NCBI GenBank assembly: GCA_026545225.1
Contig: CM048846.1
Location: 84,089,270 to 84,153,269 of the forward strand
DNA: 64,000 nt
Reading direction: 5' to 3'
Source: Cornus controversa
Taxonomy: Eukaryota > Streptophyta > Magnoliopsida > Cornales > Cornaceae
Part shown: piece after piece, positions 54,481-64,000 of the stretch
How the letters are laid out: every line of letters begins with the position of its first letter
Position numbering within the stretch: position 1 is the stretch's first letter
Notes under the pieces: model-generated
The model's input: the letters and a program-made list of their open reading frames with translations, nothing else
Told to the model about the DNA's origin: nothing
The model's database searches: none
Program-made: the position numbers and the translations under genes

Positions 54481-55139
54481 AGAGCATCCACAATGGGATC
54501 TCCAAATTTGAATTTTAGCTAGCCACCTTAGCATTTTAGCCAGCCACATCATCATGTCAGGATCTCTAAATTTTGACTCCACAACAGGTTCTCTAGATTT
54601 GAATTTTAGCCAGTCATCTCAACATTTTAGCCAGCCACACCAGGATCTCTAAATTTTGACTCCAGAACAGGTTCTCCAGATTTTTACTACCCACACAATT
54701 AAATAATCTTACACAATTAAATTAATATAAAATTTTATATATATACATATATATATGTTAAATTTTTTTATACTTTTTTAACTTAAAAAATTCATAATTT
54801 TTTCGTTTTAAGTCAAAAAATAGTCAAAGTGGTACTCAAATTAAAGCTCTAGAAATTATCTTTCTAACAGAATTAGTTTCATTAAAAAATTCAATTTGTA
54901 GTGAAAATTATTAAGATTTAAGTAAATGATACATATATATATATATATATATACATGGCACGGATTACGAAAAAAAAACTAATAAAAAAAGCTTTGGTTC
55001 CCTCAGTGCTTCGCCCGATTAGGCAAGCACATAACTAACCGGATGTGGGGCCATCACTTTTAGCCAATGCATTGTAGATGAATAGTTAACTTTGGTTGGC
55101 CAAACAGACCTTTAGCTATCCCATTGCTGATGGCCTTAG
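54481..55139. mobile_element. MITE with GAGCATCCACAATGGGA-type ends
   Basis: The left end reads AGAGCATCCACAATGGGAT. The right end on the minus strand reads AAGGCCATCAGCAATGGGAT. These are imperfect inverted repeats of a kind frequent in plant Mutator- and hAT-like MITEs. The left 200 bp contain an internal direct duplication ('attttagccagccaca', 'ggatctctaaattttgactc' and 'acaggttctc(t/c)aga' occur twice). No clear target duplication. Non-coding. Confidence 0.5.
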
Positions 55140-56290
55140 TCCACAAAACATTTATCAAATAGTAAACAAATATAGTTATCAGGACAAATGCTTTTAAGAA
55201 TGATATTGTCATTAAATATAGGACACATATACCTATAAATATATTTTGAAAATCAAAGCGAATATGCATGTTTTGGTTGGCCACTAAATTACATAGTTCT
55301 GACAAATGATTCGGTAAAAAAAAGTTGACAATGGTTTTATTATCTCTTTTCTTTCAACTAACTAGTCCAAAAAAGAAATAAAAAAAAAATCATATTATGG
55401 TGACCCGTGTGACAGCCATAGGTACCAAATTAAGTAACCTATTTGAGTGCAAACCCGTGATTAAAGTTCAAATTAGTAATTTTGGGAATACAAATTCAAA
55501 TTTGAGAAATGTGACAAAATGTCAAGTAAATGACAGTCCATCCTCTCAATACGGTGGTAGTCAACAAAGAAAAGAAAAAGGTTGGCCCTCTCAACACCCA
55601 ACATAGACTGGACACATCTTCTCAGAAAAGACAAGCTATCTAATTTGCATTTTTTTTTTTTTTTAGCAATATCTAATTTGCATTCACAATTACAATGTTA
55701 GGTTTGTATTATATAACAATTATTAAGATGATTGTGATTAGTGTTGGACAAATTAATTCATTGAATTGATAGGTCAAAGACTTTAACACCACATATAAGA
55801 ATATTAACTGTGTTCATAGTATAAAATAAAAAATAAAAGTTTAGCATATTCCTTTTTGTTGCTTTATAGCATATCCCATTGGACTATTAAGTTACTGAGG
55901 CGTGATATTTAGGCTGAATAGAGACTTCCCCAACTTTGTGTTGTAATATGTGGTCCATTTTGATACAACTTGACATCCACTGTTCCAAGTCTGTCGGTTC
56001 ACCGAGATACTGAAGTCAATCGACTTGTTTATTATTTTTTAAAATGAAAAAATAAGAATAGTAAAAAATAATGAGAGGTGACGTTCGTACTCCCTTTTTC
56101 TTCTTTGGTACTCTCATTTTTTTTTTTAAAATATCACTTTTAACTTTAACTTCAGACGTGAATGATTACCTTTTTTTTTAAATACTAAACTACCATTTTA
56201 AATATCATCTATCTATCTCCAATTTTTAATATTTTCGAATTCTTTTGACGAAATAAACAAAAAATACCAAGAAAAAAAATAACCTAAAAA
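55140..56290. other. AT-rich intergenic, nothing recognised
   Basis: No supported gene, repeat boundary or regulatory signal. Confidence 0.4.
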
Positions 56291-56299
56291 ACAGTTCTT

Positions 56300-56830
56300 T
56301 CTTTCTACAGGACCCACAAATAAGTTATCTATGTTAAATAAATTAACCCTTTTGACAAGAACAAAAAAAATATATCTCTGTTAAAGAAATTTTCCCTTTT
56401 GGTAGGAAATAAAAATTCAAAAGTAACCAAAAAAAAAAAGGGTTATCGTGTTGAATTAATTATATTTTTTGACAAGACCCAATAACAAAGTACCTAAAAA
56501 AAATTTATTCTTGTTAAATTAATTATCTCCATTGAAAGGACTCAAACATTAAGTTATCTTTATTGAATGAAGTATCTCTTTTGATAGGATTAAAAAAAGA
56601 AATTATCTCTTTTGGAAGGACCGGAAAAAAAAAGTAATAGTTGTTGAATAAATTATCTCTTTTGATAGGATAAAAAAAAAAAGCCCTAAGAAAAAGTTAT
56701 CTCTTTTGACCGGAACAAAAAAAAAATACTAAACAAAGTAAAGAAGGTAAAAAAATTATTTCTTTTGATAGAAACCGAAAAAAAAAGTAATATAGAAAGT
56801 AAAGAAGCTAAAAAAAAAGTTTAAGTTTGT
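56300..56830. repeat. Degenerate minisatellite-like array
   Basis: The phrase 'ttatctcttttgata(g)ga' followed by a short A-run recurs with variation about ten times (for example near 56,573, 56,603, 56,650, 56,698 and 56,757), at spacings of about 30-60 bp. The array is A-rich and non-coding. Confidence 0.5.
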
Positions 56831-57545
56831 AGTATAAATAATAGTTGTGGTATTATAAAATAAAAGATGGTGTATTAATCAGTTTAAGGACCTTCTTGTC
56901 ATTTTTTTTAAAATAAAAAAACAAGTGGAGTGCAATCAAAGAAAATGGGAGTGCCAATATCGCCTCCCAAAATAATTTGTGATAGCTTGTACTTTAACAA
57001 AGGAAATTACCATTCACGGTTATATATATATATATAATTCAATATATTTTAATGCTTTCATGACACTCTTAATATCTTACGGAGCATACTATGTTAGTCT
57101 AGCAATTAAGGTTGATGGATTCACATTGCAACCAAGTTAATAAAATTTGTCTTTTACGCATCTTACCCTAAGTGGAAAGTGAGTTTTGTACTAAGATGAT
57201 GTGATGGTGTTAAACATGTGTCAAATGCAAATACGTGTAGGACACGGTTGTAATAAAACTCATTTATTATTTGGAAGAGACCTGCACCAACACATGTTTT
57301 TCATACATTGTATCTCCGGCCCTCGGCCTCCTATAACTTAGCTTTTATAACTTTTCTTTATATCAGAATGTAGCTCTAGGTTTACATTAACTTACACTTG
57401 AATGCTTTCATAATGAAACTTATAATCTTGGGCTTTATTTTCTTGTTATTAGATGTGTTTCTTAATGTAACTTGTAGCTCTTAGCTTAAGTTTCATTTCA
57501 AGCTTGTAACTCTTAACCAATGGTTCAACTAGTGAATTTTTTACA
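56831..57545. other. AT-rich intergenic, nothing recognised
   Basis: No supported gene. A (TA)n run is at 57,020-57,036. Confidence 0.4.
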
Positions 57546-58598
57546 TTACCCAGGGGCAAAGTCAGTGTATGCCCAAGGGAGGCACATACTCCCCTGGCCT
57601 GGTCCCGCCCAATACATATATATATATATATATATTTGCTTTTTAAGTACTATATATAAGAAATTTGGCTTAATGCCCCCTACTAAAATTATTACTTAAT
57701 TTTCTTTCTTTTCTCTTTTACTCTTCAAATTTCTTTAATTCTCTTTAAAAAAAAGTTACATTCCCTTTTAATCGATCGATCAAAGCTTGATCCATCGAGC
57801 ACTTGGTTCAATCGATCGAGTCGGGCCTGTTGCGAGCTTAAAGACCAGATATGTTATGTGACGCAAGGAAAAAGTGATGCACGCGATCTGAACCTAGGAC
57901 TGAGTATAAATAGTTGAAGTAGATCCATTTGAAAGGGGAAGACATTTGGGTGAGACACCATCTCTCTCTTCCTACTTTACCTCTAAATTCACCATTAGAA
58001 AAGCCATGAAGATGAAGATCCAAGTCGAATTGAAGACTATTCTTCTCTCTATAGCCGGCTAAACCTTCTACTTTGGGCTTGATGAAGCCCTAAGTTTAAG
58101 TATTGTATCAATTTCTTTTTCAATTTAGGGTAGATTGATGTATGATTCATACTTGCTAGGGTTAGATCTTTAGTTGTACCAAGATTTGAGTTATAATTGA
58201 TACGTTTTCAATTGAGTTTATTTTTGCATTTTGTTTAGTTGTTGATTAATCTCATACGTCATTACTTTTTGTAATTGTGGTGATCTACTACAAATTAGTG
58301 TAAATGTAGGTAGGTAAATAATGCATGCTAAGCTAAAATGAATTACACTTATTGATCTTAATTATAGCATATTATTGATCTCCAGTGTGTGCTTGTAGCC
58401 ATGCTTGCTATTACACATCAATAACTCAATTTTCTTCAATTTGAATAGTGAATTGTGCAATTACTAAAGCTTAGGGTGGATTCAAAAGCCCTAAGTTTTC
58501 ATCTCTATTTTACTTCACTTTAGTGTATTAGACTTTAGTTGTTTTTATAATCTAGTTTAATTGGATAATTAGGAATCAAAATCAAACCAACTCCTTTG
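57546..58598. mobile_element. Probable LTR-element and hAT debris
   Basis: 57,551 begins CAGGGGCAAAGTCAGTG, similar to plant hAT ends (CAGGGGCGGAGCCAG), but its partner was not found. From about 57,765 the sequence carries palindromic 'atcgatcgat' words and then a long non-coding tract ('ccggctaaacc', 'gattgatgtatgattcatac', 'agggttagatc') of a type seen in plant LTR elements. No pol domain. Assignment is tentative. Confidence 0.3.
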
Positions 58599-58850
58599 TG
58601 TAATACCCCGCTCCAACACATGGTATGATATTGTCCGCTTTGGGCCATAACCCGCACGGTTTTGCTCTTGGGTTTTACCTCAAAAGGCCTCATACCATTT
58701 GAAGAAAACATACTACATATAAGCACATCCCCTTTTCCACACCCAGGCGATGTGGGATTGAGCACCCTGTACCCTGTCAGTGTGGTAACTCAGCCCAGTG
58801 TCTGTCTATGCACCCGCCCACTCACACCCGTCCACAAAGGTTACTACATT
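58599..58850 (-). mobile_element. Solo LTR of the TRIM family at 2991
   Basis: This is a 252-bp copy, TGTAATACCCCGCTCC to GGTTACTACA, closely matching both LTRs at 2991-3551. The flanks ctttg (58,594-58,598) and ttttg (58,851-58,855) differ at one position, consistent with an aged 5-bp duplication and loss of one LTR by recombination. Strand follows the 2991 copy. Confidence 0.85.
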
Positions 58851-60103
58851 TTGAATCAAGTAAGTGTGAGGTTTAAGTATGAACAAGTTTTGATCCTTGA
58901 GGACAATACCACTACTACTACACTACATGATCTATCCTATTGTGAGTAGTGACTAGTGCTAGTAAAGAGGTTATTATAAATTTTTAAAGTTGAAAAAGTA
59001 CAAGCTAGTTGCAAGGTGTCACGCCCCGACTCCAGAGTCCTAAGAACCGGGGTGTGAACTCCGTGAGATCACCCTCACGACATAACCATCACCTGATCAT
59101 ACAATCTCAATTTTCTATTATTTTTTTTAAAAAAAAGGGCATCACCCCTTCTGAATAAATCAAATCCTGATATGTCATTCACTCTGTAAATTCAAAATGG
59201 ACACTTCTGGGTGTGTCCCCCCAACATTCACATCCTAAATTCAAAATGGACACTTCTAAGCACGTGTCCCCCCAGTATTCCTACAACATGCATATTACAA
59301 TTGAAATAATAACTCAGTCCCTGAATGTTCATCTCATATACATACATCAAATGTACAAATGGGAGAAACTGCCCAACATAAAAGTCCAATACATTTAATC
59401 CAAATGTAAAACATCAATCAATGTCCTAGACATACATTAAATTCTAAAGAATTTAATTACCACCTCTGCATACGGTACTATCGATCCCCCCTAACTCACT
59501 CTATAATCAACGATACCTGCAAAACCTGGGAGGGGGTGAGCTCAAAGGCCCAACAAGGTATGTCGAACCATACTATCACTGCTACAGCAGGTCGATCGTC
59601 ACATATTCTCAAAAACATACACATTTAAATATATCATAATATTTAAATCATGTTTCACCTAGCATACATGAACCAACAATGCATATGGTAATTCTAGCAC
59701 ATATGAACATATAAGCCAACTACACAGGATTTTTGAAATCATTTTCAATATGCTTGAAAGTAGAAAACATCCAGCACCAATATGTATAAAGAACATATAT
59801 GTCTATTTACATAAAATAATGTAAATCAATCATCACGTCCCCTACTCGACAAGTAGCTATCTCAAATGCAATGAAAATGCATTTAAACCATACAACATGC
59901 TCAAAAGCAATAGACATCCAACATATATCATGTTCCGTCACAAGTAACGCATATATAAGAATGTGTTAAACACATAGCATGCTTCACAATAGATAATGTA
60001 AGCAAGTTCACACACTTGTCTCTCTCTCGGACTCAACCCGATACCCTAACATGATTCTCAACCAATCATGTGATCGAGACACTTCTCACACAATTTTAGA
60101 ATT

Positions 60104-60349
60104 TACATCACCGAGAACATCGGTCCTACCAGGTGATGAGATAATTTCGAAATACACCACTGAGAATGTCGGTCCTACCAAGTGATGAGATAATTTTATA
60201 ATACACCACTGAGAACATCGGTCCTACCAAGTGATGAGATGGTTTCGGAATACACCACTGAGAACATCGGTCCTACCAAGTGGTGAGACTGCTTCAATAC
60301 GCACCACCGAGAACATCGGTCCTACCAAGTGATGAGATAATTTTTGAAA
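60104..60349. repeat. Five-copy 47-49-bp minisatellite inside the solo LTR
   Basis: Copies start at 60,104, 60,153, 60,202, 60,251 and 60,298. Each contains 'cac(c/t)gagaacatcggtccta' (the second copy has gagaatgtc) and 'gtgatgagat' or a close variant. The copies are 80-90% alike. There are no unique spacers, so it is not a CRISPR array. Confidence 0.9.
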
Positions 60350-61128
60350 TGCAGTGATGAGACCCTTTCAAGATTTTCACTGAGTCATCACATACTCCAA
60401 AGTGAAAATGTTACTCCTCCACTTTTTCCCGTCCTCCTCACAATGGCCCCATACATGCATTTTGGACATATATGGATCAAGCATTTATATTTCATGCTTC
60501 ATAATACAAAAGCTAGTTATAAAAGAACATAACATACATTTCATCTCCATCATGCCACACGTATATTCACCTATACATGAAAAATCTAGCATATAGTTTG
60601 CATATGCTCACAAATCTCACTTAAGCACATTTTGATTATGCTTCACCAATGCACACATTCTCTATATATAGGTAACATGCATTTAACTCACATAAACTCA
60701 CATATAATCACGTATATGTCAAATCATGCATATAAATCACCTATGCACATATACTAGCATAAATATTATCATGCTTCACTCAATGCATACACTTACGACA
60801 AGTAACTAGCATACTTTTCATCCACAATATATAACCACATATATATTCCGTCACCCATATATGTATGTCGCACAAATATAACACTTAGCACATCAAAATT
60901 ATGCTTTTCAAATGCTCGCCATTACTATAATCATACTTAGCATGCATTTTCACTACTACCTCAATATATAATCACATATATATTTAATCAATGCATAAAA
61001 TTCACCTATGCATACGAAACAACACATAGCTAAACACATATTAATTAGCATGCTTCACACGGGCTCAATCTACACATATACATATCACAATGTACACAAG
61101 CATTTAAATCTAGCATGCTTTCATATCC

Positions 61129-61132
<4 letters not shown>

Positions 61133-61164
<32 letters not shown>

Positions 61165-61195
61165 ATAACCACATTTATATATATATATATAAATA
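61133..61195. repeat. (AT)n microsatellites
   Basis: Two AT runs (61,133-61,162 and 61,177-61,190) are separated by 'accataaccacattt'. Confidence 0.85.
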
Positions 61196-62958
61196 CCACA
61201 TATGAACAATTAAGAGAACATATGTAAAATTAACGACGTATTTAAAATAGATACGTAGGAAATAGAGCCAAGAATTAACTTGTTTTGGGTCCCGCTTCTT
61301 AATGTACCCACGCCTGCAAAGCGGTCCATCTCCATGTCCCAGTCCAGTCTCATGTCCAAGTCACATGTGAACCCGCTTTCTTTCCTTCTAATTTTCATGG
61401 TTAGTCCAACTCACAGTGTGAACCCAAACCATAAACTCAATTCAGTCCAATTGCATTTAATTGGAAACTAACCCAATTCCTTAGACCCAGTTCAATGACC
61501 CAACTCAATCTATTACTGTGAACCAATTCAAGCTAATTTCAGCCCAATCATTAGCCGAATGAACACCCACCACTGAATAAACAAAGTTCAGCCATGGCTG
61601 CCAAACAACATCCAACACACCACCAACTTCATTTTCGGATAGCCACGAGAAGGCCATCACTAACTGCAGACCAAACCACCACAAGCTTAACCTGTCACCA
61701 TCCATGGCCAGCACCGCCATGAAAACAGCCACCCCTTTGAAGCCAAACCAGTCTCCATCTTCGACATACACCAGCCGACCCAATGACTACCATCGTCAAC
61801 CTCAAGCATCAACCGAACCCATATGGGAGGACCCATAACAGTCACCATGTTTGGCCGGAACCAGCCGTACCGAGCTGCCACACGAAGGAGACCCACAGTC
61901 GGAACTCACCCAAGCTCTACCCCTGCACAAACCCTATTTTGAAACCCACTGCCGGAATCCATGTTCGGCACTACCAAGATCCAACATCAAACTTGGAGCC
62001 AACCTAAACCCCGCCAACACCCCGGTCGAACTACCCACTGTCCGAACCATTGAGTCACCGTCACCCACCTCAAGCCATCACCGAGAAAATCACCATGTGC
62101 ACCTTCAAACCTTTGCAAAAATAACCACCACCAAACCCATCCAAATCGTCATCGCCGAACCCAACCGAGCTCAACCCAAAATCAAACCAAACACAACCCC
62201 ATCAAGCCGAGCCAATCATACCGGAAGATGACCCAAAATTGTCCATTAGAACCACTACTAACAGACCCACAAACCCCGGCCAAGAAATCCCCAGCCGCTG
62301 CCATCAACCCGCAAGCCAACCACCACCGTCGCCCAAGCTCCACCATGAGCATCACCCAATCGCAAACAGCCCAACCTAACCGAGTCGCCACGCGACACCG
62401 AACAACACCACCATGAACAGCCAGCAACCACAGTCGCTGTCGACACCACCGCCGGAAATGACCTCCACCACCGCTGCTAGGGCCGCCAGAACAGATCCCC
62501 CCTTTCTCTCCTTTGGTTTTTCTCTCTCCCGATTTCTCTCTCTTTTCTCCTTTTCTTTTCTTCTTCTCTTCTTTCTTTCTTTTCTTTTTCTCTTCTTTTT
62601 CTCCTCCTCGGCTGACCACTCATTTCTCTTATCTTCTATCCTTTCTTTATACACCACATATTATTTATGTATATAATATATGTATATACTATTATACATG
62701 CATATATACATACTTATATACATGACAACCACATAATTATATATGTGCACCACCATTTTCTTATAATTGCATATAAGCCCACAATATATTTATAAGTTAA
62801 TATAAATATGCCTACCATAACTATAGTTATATATGAAAATGGAGGATGTAGTTATATATATATATATCCACATCTTTCCAAATTTAATTTATTAAAAAAA
62901 TAAATAAATTCGGTCAAAATTCACCCGGAACCAGTCAAAATTAATCTGGGTCGTTACA

Positions 62959-63372
62959 CAAGTGATCAATGGTCATTTCCTGCTCTCCACAATCATCCAT
63001 CAGATAAGCTAACTACACAGCCGACCATGGTTGTAACCTAAGAATATTTGTTTAGTTTTCCTAGACCACAAATTTGGATTTAACGATCTTAGCACGCCTT
63101 GAGGGCACACTTTGAGCCAAATCGCGATTAGGATGTCTTTGTGACACTTTCAGGATATAGCGTGGTAGTTTGTAATTATTTTTTTCAAAAAAAAAATCTA
63201 ATGAAATTTTAAAACATATTATGAGTTAATAGAAAGATAATATAAAATTTTAGGATACAAAACCAATACTCGTCCAATTTTAAGCTCCAAGTTATGCTCC
63301 GGTTGGTAGGAGGAATGAAAAAATATATGGAAGGAAGAGAGGGAGGGATGAATGAGGTATCCCTATGGAAGG
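62959..63372. other. Spacer, nothing recognised
   Basis: No supported gene between the two LTRs. Confidence 0.4.
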
Positions 63373-63576
63373 TGTTAGAAATAAAGGAAGATTGTATATT
63401 GAATTGTATTTGATTGAATTGATATTGATTGATGAATACATAAAGGCCTATTTATAGGCATATAATCTTATAGACCAAGTTTACTTAGGAGATAAGAAAT
63501 GCTAGTCCTAGCTAAACTAGGAATCCTAGATGAATTAGGATAGAAAGCAATATAATATTAAATATATTATCTAACA
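63373..63576 (-). mobile_element. 3' LTR of a minus-strand copia-type element
   Basis: This 204-bp repeat starts TGTTAGAAATAAAGG and ends TTATCTAACA. The reverse of the right end is TGTTAGATAA. Directly after it, 'acccccctcaaactcaagg' is a polypurine tract on the minus strand (CCTTGAGTTTGAGGGGGGT), so the element body lies to the right and continues past the end of the window. It contains 'ggcctatttataggc', a palindromic TATA-like segment. Confidence 0.7.
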
Positions 63577-63639
63577 ACCCCCCTCAAACTCAAGGTGGGT
63601 TATATGAAACCAACTTGAGTTTGGATACATGAAAGTGAT

Positions 63640-64000
63640 AGCAGAGCTGTGAAGGGTCAGGCATGTTGAGGCACATGGAAGCGCAATATGACTATTACTG
63701 GAGCTGCATGGAAACGCGATGACGACGCATGGAAGTGCAATATGACTTTTGGAGGCACATGGAAGTGCGTTGATACTTTTGAAAAAGCATGGAAGCGCAT
63801 TTGGAGGTGCATGGAAACGCATTGATACTTATGGAGGCGCATAGAAATGCATAGAATAATTAAATTCTGAAGGCGCATGGAAGCGCGATAGTAGTGCATG
63901 AAAGCGCAGAAGCTAATCAAATTCTGAAAGAGCATAAAAACGCGATAGTAGCACACGGAAGCGTAGAGACTAATCAAATTCTGAAAACGCATGAAAACGC
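63640..64000 (-). repeat. Minisatellite in the copia-type element next to its LTR
   Basis: About 18 imperfect copies of a 'gcgcatggaagcgc' unit (14-30 bp with variable joints such as 'tttggag', 'ttctgaa', 'gatagtag') fill the space inside the polypurine tract. Open frames across it on the minus strand are periodic (Phe-His-Ala and similar) and not credible as proteins. It continues past the window edge. Confidence 0.75.

Larger units (their letters stand above)
59017..62958. mobile_element. Large solo LTR (3.9 kb), Gypsy/LARD-like
   Basis: It starts TGTCACGCCCCGACTCC and ends CTGGGTCGTTACA. The reverse of the right end, TGTAACGACCC, pairs with the left end at 8 of 11 positions, the usual short terminal inverted repeat. 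The flanks caagg (59,012-59,016) and caagt (62,959-62,963) match at 4 of 5. Inside are a doubled 'aaattcaaaatggacacttc' near 59,190-59,257, a 49-bp minisatellite, many '(t)gcatgct' words, a (TA)n run (61,133-61,162), a GC-rich CCACCAC/GCCGCC tract (61,600-62,490) and a (CT)n-rich tract (62,500-62,640). No gag-pol is present. Plant LARDs and some Gypsy LTRs have this form. Confidence 0.75.

Noticed and set aside
60104-60349. Regular ~49-bp repeats that could suggest a CRISPR-like array
   Set aside because: Units are contiguous tandem copies without unique spacers, in a plant LTR.
61851-62657. ORFs of up to 145 codons on both strands in the GC-rich part of the large solo LTR
   Set aside because: Low-complexity (Lys/Glu/Arg or Pro/Thr/His) products of polypyrimidine and CCACC tracts; opposite-strand overlaps; no domain.
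1-64000. tRNA, rRNA, snRNA or organelle-derived sequence
   Set aside because: None recognised. The only tRNA-like signals are the SINE head near 4,650-4,716 and primer-binding sites of LTR elements.

Overview
The window is eudicot nuclear DNA. It is AT-rich, full of (AT)n and (CT)n microsatellites, contains a 12-exon gene with canonical GT-AG introns, and is packed with plant-type mobile elements (Ty1/copia, TRIM, solo LTRs, and Mutator-, hAT- and PIF/Harbinger-like elements). No bacterial, organellar, rRNA or CRISPR sequence was seen. The species cannot be named from the sequence alone.

Two protein genes are well supported. (1) 13,683-24,729 (+) is a complete full-size ABCB/P-glycoprotein transporter of the ABCB2/ABCB10 type. 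It has 12 coding exons and a predicted 1254 aa, with all motifs of both nucleotide-binding domains intact. (2) 51,302-52,372 (-) is an intronless inositol-tetrakisphosphate 1-kinase (ITPK1-type, 356 aa) with a TATA box and a palindromic G-box upstream. They look like independent housekeeping or signalling genes (membrane export; inositol polyphosphate metabolism). Nothing links them functionally.

Layout. 1-13,090 is intergenic and made of layered transposon debris: a 2.9-kb PIF/Harbinger-like element (844-3,743) holding an intact TRIM, a solo copia LTR, a tRNA-derived SINE, Mutator-like elements, a decayed TRIM-like element, and an inverted-repeat element. 13,683-24,729 is the ABCB gene; its introns carry a textbook Mutator-type MITE and a ~1-kb Harbinger-like element. 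25,650-27,720 holds pieces of a small unrecognised gene that appears broken. 29,625-39,915 is the most unusual stretch: two long direct repeats of a complex inverted-repeat (foldback) element flank a degenerate Ty1/copia internal region, which is itself split by a hAT-type insertion. A LINE reverse-transcriptase fragment and a solo LTR sit in the right-hand part. 40,000-51,300 has no securely identified gene but several coding-looking fragments on both strands and young tandem repeats. 52,400-59,000 is the ITPK1 promoter followed by AT-rich intergenic DNA and MITEs. 59,017-62,958 is a 3.9-kb solo LTR with a 49-bp minisatellite. 63,373 to the end is the LTR and adjacent repeat array of a copia-type element that runs off the window.

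All exon boundaries, domain calls and element ends were read by eye. No alignment or database search was run.
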